Origin: Apium graveolens
Lineage: Eukaryota; Streptophyta; Magnoliopsida; Apiales; Apiaceae
NCBI RefSeq assembly: GCF_009905375.1
Contig: NC_133649.1
Location: forward strand, 228,884,102-228,948,101
Direction: 5' to 3'
Length of the DNA: 64,000 nucleotides
The notes under the pieces were generated by a model, which made no database searches, was not told the origin of the DNA, and was given only the letters and a program-made list of their open reading frames with translations. Shown piece after piece: positions 1-10,090 of the stretch. Position numbers and translations under genes: made by a program. Each line of letters starts with the position of its first letter. The stretch's first letter is position 1.

Positions 1-1570
1 AAATAAATGCTTTGAGTTCCATTTATTCATTTAATAAAAATCAATATCTAATTTATTTATTTTAAAATCAACTGTGATATAAAATTAAATAAATAAATGA
101 ATTAGTTTCCATTTATTCATTTAATCAAAACTCAGTCTTTGATTAAAAATAAATCCTATAAATCATCGGCCTGTAATTCTCTGTATCTTCAAGCCTTTTA
201 ATCTCCGGGATTTCGTACCTCAAAATATTTCCAGACTCCTCGAGTACAAAAACCAGTGTTCCTAAAAATAATACTTTGTTTCCTTTCACGGATCACTAAC
301 GTCTAGTGCACGGGTCTGGCTCACGGACGACAAGTTCCGCTCTTAGGCCTTCGTATTATACCCGTACAAACCACTGTTAAGTCATCTACCACATATAACT
401 AACTTCACTAGGAATCCTTGAGGTCTTCACACTGATTCTGATAACTGCTTCCAAATACTCCAACCTTATTCTTCAGATGTCTGAACATATTAATGAACTT
501 CATAAGGATCGTTGTTAACGTCTTCTTTACTGCAGCAAACAAAACTTTTTGTGCATATACCCAATGGACAATCTGTACTGATCCTAGTGGAATATAGATT
601 ATTTTAAAGTCATTGTTGTATATTGAGTTATCCAAACCAGTATTATTGAGTTAAACGTACAGTTTCAACAACTTTACATAAGGGAAAGAAGAATATGTTC
701 TCTGCTGGAACTAAATGCTTATAGAAGATGTAATAGATATAAGATAGTATTATTTCCAAATCTAGGATTGAAAGTTGAAAGCTGATTGAAGATTTTTGGA
801 TAAGGTTAGTTGAGTTATCCTCCAAACTGTTGCTTACCCATTATTATTTGACCGTCAGGTGTAACAGTCAAATAGGGGAAGATTGTTGAGCAAGATTGAA
901 TTTGTACGTTTAACTCAACAATACTGATTTGGATAACTCAACATAGATTAAGGACTTTGAAATAATCTATATTCCACTAGAATCAGTACAGATTATTTAT
1001 TGGATATATGCACAAAAGGTTTTGTTAACTGCAGTGAAGAAGACGCCAACAGTGATCCGTATGAAGTTCATTAATATGTTCAGGCATCGGAAAAATAAGG
1101 TTGGAGTCATTCGAAGCAGTTATCAAAATCAGTGTGAAGACCTCAAAGATTCCTAATTAAGTTGGTTATATTTGGTAGAAGACATAACAATGGTTTGTAC
1201 GGGTATAATATAAAGGTCTAAGAGCGTAACTAATCGTCTGTGAACTTGACCCGTGCACGAGATGTCAGTGATCCATGAAAGGAAACGGAGTACTATTTTT
1301 GGAAATACTGTTAAATGGGTTTTTATACTCGAGGAGTCTAGAAATATATTAAGGTATAAAATTCCGGAGATTAGGAAGCGGACAGATACAGAGGAGTACG
1401 GCTCAAGGATTTACATGATATATTTTTAATCATTAACTGATTTTTGATTAAATGAATAAATGGAAACTAATTCATTTTATTGATTTAATTTTACATCATA
1501 ACTGATTTTAAAATAAATAAATTAATAATTAATTTTTTATTAAATGAATAAATGAAATTTAAATTATTTA
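1..1570. repeat. Large foldback element, left edge cut by window
   Basis: Two long arms are inverted copies of each other: about 1-660 and about 902-1560, around a loop of about 240 bases. For example, the end of the left arm (about 640-658) reads, on the other strand, nearly the same as 903-921 (GTACGTTTAACTCAA in both), and the blocks near 290-420 match 1140-1290 in reverse. The outer 130 bases of each arm are A/T-rich with repeated ATTTATTCATTTAAT. Arms differ at many positions and carry small indels. The left arm still matches at base 1, so the element continues outside the window. No transposase or other convincing coding region is seen; short ORFs in the arms are mirror images and look spurious. 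It could be a foldback transposon or an inverted duplication. Confidence 0.75.
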
Positions 1571-2215
1571 TTTATTTAATTTAATTTCAATATTTAATTT
1601 TAGAAAAATAAAATTAATATTTCAATTTTAATTAAATAAATAAATAAAATCAGATTTTATTTATTTTAAAGTCAAATTTGTATTTTATTTTTTCTGAACA
1701 AATTTTTCTACCAGCCAGATTTTTTCATGCATGCATGTGTTTGGGCTTTTAAACAAAAGAAATCGAATAAATTGAAGTAAACCAGGTGGCATGCAAAATC
1801 TCAGCTGTTAATTGATAATAATAAAAGAAACAAAGAAACTGGACAAAGGGTTTGGCAGCTTGGTTGATTTGCAAATTGCCGCGGGACCCGCTCCTTTGGT
1901 TCAACAGAAAACAATTTGCAGAGAATACAAAGTTGGCATGTTTATTTGCAAAGTAATTACTCAGAGTGGGTCCCAGGAGGTGTACAGATTGAAGTTAAAC
2001 AAAAGAATGAATCAAGTACATCTCAGAAATTGGCAACGCTGTTTCTTTTCTGAGCTTCACTCGCGCGTGGCGCTTTCCCTCTCCCCCTGCGTATTTATTC
2101 TGGCGCGTGCTTCACAATCCACTTCCTAGCGCCTGTTGCGTTAATTCAGAAATTTATAAAAGAGAAGCACATGCATGCTAAGTCAAAAATTAAAGGAAGT
2201 AGGCTGTGCCTATTT
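1571..2215. other. AT-rich spacer, no gene seen
   Basis: A/T-rich at first, then mixed sequence up to the hAT element. A 105-codon ORF at 1812-2129 has no recognisable domain, no supporting splice context and ordinary composition; I do not call it a gene. Confidence 0.5.
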
Positions 2216-2223
2216 GTACGAAC

Positions 2224-2917
2224 TAGAGGTGGCCACTAGTGTGGGCCGTGCGGTCCGGGCCTGGCTGAGAGCGGGTTGAACCCGGAAATAACCAACACTG
2301 AACCGACACATTAATTAAACGAATCGGGCTGGGCTGGACTTGAACCGAAAGAAGCAAACCCGTATCCGACACTAAGCTCGTGAGCTAGCTGTGCGGGCCG
2401 CGGGTTGAATGGTTCGGGCTCCGGGTTTAAATAATCTGTTTGTGAGTCATGGACCCATGTATTAGGTTTGCATGCAAATGTTGTTTGTGAGGTTGACACG
2501 TGTTGTTTGTGTACAGTCTAGAGACTTATTGGAGTGACATCAGAGGAAAGCTGGGACAGTTGTCACATTTTCTTATCTTAAATAGAGATATGGGGTACAT
2601 CATACAGGGTGATAAGCAATAAAATGTTTAAAATGTTAACATATTTAATTGAGAACTGAGATTCAAGCTCGCACACCCGCGAGCCTGTGCGGGCTGTGCG
2701 GGTTTGTAACCACGTGTAGCTCGCGCGGATTTCGTGTGGACGGGTTAGTGCGGGCCGGTCCCGGTCCCGGTTCTCCAGTATTATAATCGTAACCGGCTCG
2801 ATTACTTTAACGAATTGTGCGGGTTTGAATCGGCCCGGTTCAGGCCGAATAATTACGGGTTTCCGTACGAACCGGTCCCGAATGTGCGGTTCAAACCCGC
2901 ACATTTGGCCAGCTCTA
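2224..2917. mobile_element. Non-autonomous hAT element (694 bp)
   Basis: Ends are TAGAGGTGGCCA at left and TGGCCAGCTCTA at right, inverted repeats with 11 of 12 bases matching and the hAT-like form. It is flanked by a perfect 8-bp target duplication, GTACGAAC, at 2216-2223 and 2918-2925, the hAT hallmark size. The interior is GC-richer than its surroundings and full of subterminal motifs in both orientations (GCGGGCC, GGGTTTGAA, GTGCGGG), as expected for transposase binding sites. No transposase is encoded; ORFs inside (for example the minus ORF whose right end is at 3060) have no recognisable domain. It would depend on an autonomous relative. Confidence 0.9.
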
Positions 2918-2925
2918 GTACGAAC

Positions 2926-3745
2926 TGAGTGCATGTACTGGAGAATCAATAGTAAGTCGCCGGTTGTGGATTTAAAAAAAACAAGGCGCAGGTTGAAGAA
3001 AATATAAGGGTCGCAGGTTAAATAAAAGAATGTATCGCAAGTTGTATTTTCTGGTCGCATGATATTTATACTATTTTATAAAAATCGGAATGGGGTATAA
3101 TTTGGTATACCCCTATTTTGGTTAGTTAAATTTTTTTTGGTTAGTTTGTTTATCCCTCTCTTTTAATCTTTTTTATTTAAGACTAATATATTATAATAAA
3201 AAATAACCTGCACAGCTATCACACTTTTAACCGGACTCTCCCATCCAATTTCAAATGTACCAGACTCTCAACTTATGTTCGGAACTTACCTTCAGAGCCT
3301 CTTGCATGAATCTTGCGTACCTGTAAACTCCAGCATCACACACTAGCAACATAAGCGGCCGCTTCTCAGATTACACGCCTCCAGGTGACACATTCAAGTC
3401 ATGTACTTCCTTTATTACTTCCTTTATTTAATGATGAGAATGAAAAATTCGTGATCGTTTCTATTTTGTTGTTGTTGAATTGAATGGCATCGTATTTTAT
3501 TTTTGATTGAGTAATGTCGTAAACTATTTGATAAAAGTGCCCTGAGAAACTTACACTGAATTTGGTTGTATTATTGATATATGGTGTTTGTAGCCGACTT
3601 CAGCGTGTTTGATGATTTGTTTAAGCTGTTTTCTACATATAATTTAATAAACTTAAGTGTTTAATTCTAAGCCTTAACATTGTATATACTGTCACCGCAA
3701 ATATGAGAGTCGAGTTACGTTTTTAAAACCATAAAATCTACCCAA
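2926..3745. other. Spacer, no gene seen
   Basis: AT-rich sequence without recognisable coding or RNA genes. Contains T-rich runs near 3120-3180. Confidence 0.5.
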
Positions 3746-3990
3746 CACTACTACAAATTTTAACTTGTATAACATTTATTTTTAAGCTTGCATAGCGCTT
3801 TTAAGTGCTATGTAAGCCAGTGCTATGCAAGTAAAAGTAACTTACATAACACTTTTTTATGTGCTATCCAAGTTAATTACTTAAATAACATTTCATGAAG
3901 TGTTATGTAAGCAAACGTATCCCAAGTAAATTTGTACTTGGATAGCACTTCCAAAAACGTTATGCAAGTACAACATTTTTTAAAAAATAT
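3746..3990. mobile_element. CACTA-like transposon left end with subterminal repeats
   Basis: Begins CACTACTACAAATTTT, the usual plant CACTA terminus. Over the next 240 bases about eight copies of a motif close to AGTGCTATGTAAGC occur in both orientations (for example near 3791, 3808, 3822, 3840, 3862, 3898, 3943 and 3960), the expected subterminal repeat array. A possible right end is TAGTAGTG at 6051-6058; a 3-bp TSD CAA (3743-3745 and 6059-6061) would give a 2313-bp element. The right side lacks the repeat array and only 8 terminal bases match, so the right boundary is weak. No transposase is seen. Confidence 0.5.
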
Positions 3991-4602
3991 TAATTTTGTA
4001 CTATTTTAAAAATGGTACATATTTGCACTTTTTTTAAAAAATCAAATTAATAAAAACTATGATTTGATTTATATATATTTATAAACTATGACCCTGATTG
4101 GAACCTAGAACTGAGTTTTTTTTTGTCTCTAAGGGATATTAAGATTTTAGTTTCATATTGTAAAACTTTACCAAAATTCGTGATTTAGGATCTTTGAATC
4201 TATTAATTAATTTTGTATGCTCAAAATTTCAACTCTTTTCAGTAGCCTCATTGTTTGGAAAAACTAATAGGACAAATGTAAGGATGCATAATGGCAAAAG
4301 AAAAAGGATAAACTATTAGACTGGGATGGTAATTCGAAAACATATATAATAAAAACAAAATACCCTGGAAAGAGTCACAGGGATCATATACAAGGAACAT
4401 ATGCATCAATAGATGTAAAGTTGATCTGAATTAAAGTTGTTTTGGCGAAAGCTAAAGTACACGCAGCAATACAAAATACCAGTACTCTACTACAAACTGT
4501 ACATATAAATACAACAACATAGTACACAGATATACATACACAAGCAGCAGTTCTTGCTCTTTGTTTCTCATTCAATTTTATAGGATTCGATTGAAAGAAA
4601 GC

Positions 4603-4668
4603 ATGGAATCGAACAAACTAATTGATGATGTTTTGTCTTCTTATTTATCTCCTGTTCTAATTCCTCGG
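4603..4668 (+). other. Possible orphan first exon (22 codons)
   Basis: An ATG opens a 22-codon frame (MESNKLIDDVLSSYLSPVLI plus PR) that ends exactly at a CGG|GTAATC donor-like site. No in-frame acceptor that continues it could be found: the next plausible exon near 6218 hits a stop in that phase. It might be the first exon of the gene fragment at 6229-7209 with a missing middle, or chance. Confidence 0.2.
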
Positions 4669-5605
4669 GTAATCATTTCTCTAATTAGATTTTTTTTCTT
4701 TTTATTATTCACTATGATTTTCCATTTTAAATTACTACATAGCTTTCTTATTTAATGCTTTCATCACACATGTTTTCACTAATATTAAACTGTGGTTGTT
4801 TGTTCTTTTTAATTAAACAAGGTGGGTGTTTGATATTTTTTTAGTTTTGTTTTACAAGAGACACTTTTTTATTTGATTTATAGACTTGGGGATTTTGATG
4901 TGTTAATATATTAATTCTATGGCGTTTTGGATTAGCTTATTGAATTCCTAACTACAAACAATCATTCACCTACATTATTGATACACCACAATAATAAAAA
5001 ACTGTCCTGCAGAATCACCAATCTACCATTCACGAAACAGACGTCAATTTCTTTATTATTGTGTATCTCTTGCTGACACCCTTAATGCATAGAGATAGAC
5101 ACCCTTGACGCCTAGAGATATCTAACACATTTCATATATTTTTTACATTTAATATATTAGACTTCCACTTCTTTATACACAAAAGGTACTCTGTATGGTG
5201 TGTAGAATATCATCTGTTGGAGTTTTAATTGAAGTCATGGTATTTAGTAATAATATTTGATGAGTAATCCCAAGTGGTTTCTATCTGACTGATTTGATAT
5301 AGGTTGTCGTAACAAGTGGTGTATTAATGCAAAGTTTTGTTCTTGACTTGCTTATCGTTACCATTGCGCTTTTGAAATTCCAGAAAAAAATACACTACCA
5401 AATTCCTTTCTATTTATTTGTCAAACTAAATTAACGAAAAGTAATTTTTTAGAAATTCATCTCAAGAATATTTTCAATAAAAATCTTATTATTCTGTCTT
5501 ATTGATCTTTGGTTGTAAATTGCGAAAGATGAATAAATAGATGATGTTAACGCAGTGATGCCAAATGCAAGTGGAATTTGTTAACGTTTCCACTTTTCCT
5601 TTTAA

Positions 5606-5813
5606 CCAAACCGTGGTTCTTCTTCTAATGATTAATAATATAACATTCTGCTTTGATTATTGTAGTAATAAAACAATGGATTTAGTTTAGCCTTAACCTC
5701 CTCTTTTGACCAAACTGTGGTTCTTCTTCTAATGATCAATGATATAATATTCTGTTTTGATTATTGTAGTAATAAAATAATGAATTTAGTTTAGCCTTAA
5801 CCTGCTCTTGTTT
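5606..5813. repeat. Tandem duplication, 2 x 104 bp
   Basis: Two adjacent copies (5606-5709 and 5710-5813) each begin CCAAAC(C/T)GTGGTTCTTCTTC and end near CCTTAACCT(C/G)CTCTT. They differ at only a few positions, so the duplication is fairly recent. No coding potential. Confidence 0.85.
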
Positions 5814-6228
5814 TTTTATACTAAGTTTGTTTATTTTCAAGTTTGATGCCTAATCTTTTTCATATTTAGAAATCAGAGAATAAGAAGTGTGCGTATCTAT
5901 TATTTTTACCAAAGTACTTAACAGTGGAACATGCCAGAACAAAACGTATCTACCATATTTAATTTAAGCATGCGTTTCTATTATTTGCTCATGTATATAA
6001 GAAAAAAAAGACCTCCAATATAATAAGTTAAAATAATAATTATGCCACTATAGTAGTGCAACTGGATGCAACCCCGACATGGGTAATAAAGGAGATTCGT
6101 CTTGCAGTAGCTACCCTCTACCTCTAAAAAATAAAAAGGGCTGGAGTTTTAAATAAATTCTGAGAAATTTACTTTATTCAATCTATCTAAGCTTTGATGT
6201 TTTTCTTGCTTGGCAGAATTACTGAATT

Positions 6229-7209
6229 ATGAAGCCTCCCGATAATAAAATAAGTGATTTTGAACCCGGAATTGATGAGGAATGGATTTTTGATAATGAC
6301 AATCGTTTGAAAAAGTACCTAGAACAAAACCAAAAGCTACAGGAATTATGCGAGAATGAGGTATTATAAGATGTAACTGTCTTTTGAAATAATTTAAATG
6401 CCTGCTAATTTAGGTATTAACCTTAAAATGTTTTAAATTTTTTTTGGAGATTATTCTGGAGAAAAGTATGTCAGAAATTATTGCTGGCAAACGCAGGATA
6501 AAGCGTGATGCACAAATGCGTGAAGATTACGAGAAAAGAAACCTACACTCTGGTTTGTACTTCTTGATATTTATTTTGCTTCCACGCTAAAACTAGCAAT
6601 GGATATTTTTTAAATTTTTTAAGTTATTATACATGAATGAATATATTTATCAAAGTATTAACCCCTGTCTGCAGGAAATGACTTTGACAAAAATTCACTG
6701 CCAAAGTCAAAACTATTTACAGGCACTCTTATGTTTCATTTTATTAAAAGGATTATTTATGTGGTTTTTAAAAGTCCATTATATATTGATTTTCATGGAA
6801 ATACAAATAAAACAGTTTTTCAAATTATTGAATACTATTTATTTTCCTAAACATGGATATCAAAAGAATTAGATTTTTTTTCATAAAAGTCGTGTATTAT
6901 ATATTTTGTTTGTAGATAATGACTTCGAGGAAGACACACTGCAAGAAGCCCCTTTTGGGGAGTCAGGCTTGTTGACCGGTAAATTAAACTATCTTTTAAA
7001 TAATATCTTACGTACAGAGTGGATCGAGATTAACATTCCATTATATATTATAGATATGAAACTATTGCTATGTCTGTAGGTCGTGACTTTATATTACACG
7101 AATGCATTATATTTATTAAAGTATTAGCCTATATTTGCAGAATATGGCTACAAGAAAGATTCATTACCTGAAGCACAATCACTCATGTTGGGGTTAGGAT
7201 TATTTATAG
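6229..7209 (+). pseudogene. Multi-exon gene fragment with duplicated symmetrical exons
   Basis: Putative exons are 6229-6360 (44 codons from ATG; acidic then coiled-coil-like with Leu/Lys/Glu), 6450-6552 (basic, with GKRRIKRDAQMREDYEKR), 6675-6722, 6916-6978 and 7141-7209. Each is bounded by AG/GT-type sites in compatible phase. The last three are 48, 63 and 69 nt, all phase 1-1, and encode related peptides starting GNDFDKNSLP, DNDFEEDTLQ and EYGYKKDSLP. The first of these has a GC donor (ACAG|GCACTC) where the third has ATAG|GTACTC. Intron sequence after the first and third is also similar (6769-6872 versus 7310-7410), showing segmental duplication. I do not recognise the protein. It joins in phase to the Helitron fragment at 7412, so it may be the N-terminal part of that gene or a captured host gene. 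Confidence 0.5.
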
Positions 7210-7411
7210 GTACTCTTCTATTTCCTTTGTTCTGGAAATAACCTAAGTACGGTGAAGTTAATATTACATATATGTGTTATGTTTACAAAAAGTGTCATTT
7301 ACGTAGTTTTGAAAGGTCCATTGTTTATCAATGTTTGTAGAAATACAAATAAAATAGGTTTTCAGATTATTGAATAGTAATTACTTTCCTAGATATGGAT
7401 ACTGAAAGTAG

Positions 7412-7791
7412 ATGCATGGACATGTATTAAGCATGCTAGGCTTACATTGGTTGTGACACACCAAACAATATTGAGATCTGATCTCTACAATAATGTTGTT
7501 GATTTCGTTAATAGAGGAGATACCGATGCTTCCACAGTTGGATAGTGACTTATTTTGCCAACGTCATTTACAGGAAGCCCATGTTACATGCAACAAAACT
7601 ATCAAGATTGTATGGCTATTTGTAGACGATTTGGGAGCACTGATTTCTTCATCACATTTACATGCAATCCACAATGGCCTGAGATCAAGAACTATTGTGA
7701 TAAAGTGCCAAACAGTATTCCGGCTAACAGACCCGATGCATTGGCTAGAGTTTTTAAGATCAAGCTGGACTTGCTTTTAGAATATTTGCAG
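7412..7791 (+). pseudogene. Helitron replication/helicase protein fragment
   Basis: Reading in the phase left by the exon ending at 7209, this stretch opens with DAWTCIKHARL and continues through RSDLYNNVVDFVNRGDTDAS. It then hits adjacent TAG and TGA codons (7543-7548) and resumes as LPTSFTGSPCYMQQNYQD, FITFTCNPQWPEI and NRPDALARVFKIKLD. This is the Helitron helicase-like N-terminal domain (Pfam family Helitron_like_N) of plant Helitrons. The frame stops at a CAG|GTATAT donor-like site at 7791. The Rep catalytic His/Tyr region and the Pif1 helicase domain are absent. The two stops sit where a conserved short basic motif is expected, so the gene is dead. The rest of the Helitron is split away by the retrotransposon stack. 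Confidence 0.85.
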
Positions 7792-8021
7792 GTATATTAA
7801 TACATTTATCCTTTTCATTAAATTCAATACTTAGTCATTATAAAAATTAAAAATTAAAAAATGATCATTCAAGGTAGAGAACCATGATAAAAAGATAACC
7901 CCAAAGTTAAATTAACATATGCTTGGAAATTAAAAACCTTAAAACATACTAGATAGTCCGTCCATCAACTAAAATTACTCACTTTAAAATTATCAAAAAA
8001 ATAATTATTAATAGTTGAAAT
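7792..8021 (+). mobile_element. Helitron 3' region, left part (interrupted)
   Basis: Noncoding AT-rich sequence that ends in the 5-bp target copy GAAAT (8017-8021) of the Athila insertion. A short stretch near 7905-7960 resembles 53348-53415 on the other side (AATTAACATAT, then CTTAAAACAT(A/C)CTAG), suggesting a duplicated or second, decayed Helitron 3' end here. Confidence 0.5.
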
Positions 8022-9476
8022 TGTTAGGGCGAAATCACGCACTAATATTCACGCAAGTATACGCGTTCGCAAGTAATATAGAATACTTTCTAGTTCGTTC
8101 CCACAGAGACTCAGACTAAATTATTGTCTAATTAAACTCACTCACCAATGTATGATTACTTCTCAATGTTAAGACACTAACACTTAAGATTGTTGATTAA
8201 ATATTAACTATAATTAACTACTTAATTAATCAGGTACTTAACATTTCAAATTATCAATAATAAAACACTCATGAGATCACAACTTCATTATTACTTCCTT
8301 CAATAGCCATTGTTATTACCTTTAGCATGTGACAATGATGATATTAATCGAATAACACGAAACTGATAAAAGCCAACTTTCATTGTACTAATACCATTCT
8401 ACCAAGCATCCACAATTAAGATAGAAGTTGAATAGTCATCAATTATGTTGAGTTCCTATATGTCTACAGAAATTGACAACACAACGATTTAAGCACAAGT
8501 TATTCCTTTTGATTACATAGGGCAAATAAAACTGTTAGAGTTACCCACTAATCATGCACAACATACATGAACCTATGCTAGTATGGCAAGTTCTAAATCT
8601 CAAGATCCACCGTCGCTTCACAAGAGATTAACACCCTATCTTATATGTTCGCGATGCACATAAGACGAATACGCACAACCAATACTAGATATCATACAAT
8701 CATCACACACTAAAGTATTAAACAATTAACTAAAGAATTCCATAATAAATCCGTTGCAACCCCATGATCACGATTAGCCCATAATAGCACTTATCGTCAT
8801 CATGGGTTCATATGAAATCATGATAAACAAACACAAGAAAATAATAACTAAACTAATTATATTAAAATAGAGTACGTCACAAGAGTAAATAAGTTCAAAG
8901 TAAGAAAACTAGCATCCAACGTTACAACGAAATAAGAATCACAAGAAAATATGCTTCCTCTTCGTTGCGGTGTGCTAAATCGGTCTTCTTCCTTATCTCT
9001 TTCGCTCCTTGCGTAAAAACACAATCTTCTTCAATCCACACTTGTGAAAACGTCTCAAATCTACTTATATAATAGTCCCATAAAACTCAGATTACATAGA
9101 AGTGGAAACCAAATAGAAGTAGAAGTCCTGAAATAATATATTTTTTTCCCCGACCCTGCGCGGCCGCTCAGCATAGCTGAGCGGGCGCTCAGCTTGCTGC
9201 GCGGCCGCTCAGCAATGCTGAGCGGGCGCTCAGATCTCTACTGGAAAAAATCTGATTTTGCTCCGTTTCTTCGCCGTAATCTGCCCGTTTCTTTCCTCTC
9301 GCAATGGTGAACACATGCCAAGGCTTATTCTTGATGATTCCTCCCCCGAAATGCAACTAATACCCTGAAATGCATAAACACTAGAAAAACGCATCAAATA
9401 CATAAAATACTTGATTTCAAGACACCAATTTAAGCCATTTTAAGACGTTCTAAGTGGTATAAAATGCCACTTATCA
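8022..9476 (-). repeat. Athila 3' LTR (1455 bp)
   Basis: Starts TGTTAGGGCG and ends CACTTATCA on the plus strand. By hand count it differs from the other LTR by roughly 20 substitutions, small indels and one extra 42-bp GC-palindrome unit. A TATA-like TTATATAAGT (minus) lies at 9063-9072, downstream of the palindrome block. Confidence 0.93.
9158..9234. repeat. GC palindrome block in Athila 3' LTR
   Basis: Two units of about 42 bp, each with GCGGCCGCTCAGC and CTGAGCGGGCGCTCAG, in an otherwise AT-rich LTR. The core is a perfect stem CTGAGCG/CGCTCAG around a GG spacer. The other LTR has a single unit. Confidence 0.85.
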
Positions 9477-9490
9477 CACCCCCAAACTTA
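9477..9490 (-). other. Athila polypurine tract
   Basis: On the minus strand this reads TAAGTTTGGGGGTG directly before the LTR start TGATAAGTGG, the expected site for plus-strand priming of an Athila element. Confidence 0.8.
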
Positions 9491-10085
9491 AATCGATGCT
9501 TGTCCTCAAGCGTCACAGACTCAAAAACAAATAAAAACATGCATGAATGCAATCTATATGAAAATGCAGCGATCCCCCTTTCTACAATTAACCAACCAAA
9601 TTGCAACATCTTAACAAATGCAGTTAGACAACTAAAGATCAATAAACTCATGCAAACGGACATACAGCCAGAAACGTGGTGTGTGAAAATGCTTAACAGA
9701 TATGCTTCGGAACTAGACCAATTATTATGACTTGACTATCCTCAAGGCAATCACATGATTATACAGAGAATAAAAATTCTAGGCACAAAGTGATATTCAA
9801 CACTACAAGAATTCTGGAGCTTATTACGGAATCGTGCTTTTTATTCACAACACAAATGCTTAATTGACCGTGCAATGAGTGAGGTCCACAAAAGACTTAT
9901 ACAATGGTATCCATGTAACGAGCGTTAGGTTAGCGGATCCCAGACTCTAAAAGCCTTAGGTCACTAGGCACAAAGTCCCCTAAGAACTTAATAACTCGAA
10001 TACCAAAGAGCCAACTCTTGATCAATTATGCATAAACTAAATATTTTATTTTTTTTTCTAACTTCTGACCAAGTGCGTTTCGCTC
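9491..10085 (-). other. Athila 3' untranslated region, first part
   Basis: Noncoding sequence between the polypurine tract and the Tekay insertion (TSD copy CATCT at 10086-10090). It continues at 22795 beyond the insertion. ORFs at 9430-9730 overlap the LTR boundary and look spurious. Confidence 0.6.
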
Positions 10086-10090
10086 CATCT

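Noticed and set aside
1812..2129. 105-codon plus ORF
   Set aside because: No domain, no partner exon and no promoter evidence; length is within chance expectation.
2578..3060. 160-codon minus ORF over the hAT element end
   Set aside because: It crosses the element boundary and the TSD, so it cannot be an old conserved gene; its composition follows the GC repeats.
6059..6150. Possible SINE or tRNA-derived piece (CCCCGACATGGG, then CTTGCAGTAGCTACCC)
   Set aside because: No A/B box arrangement or poly-A/T tail with TSD could be shown.
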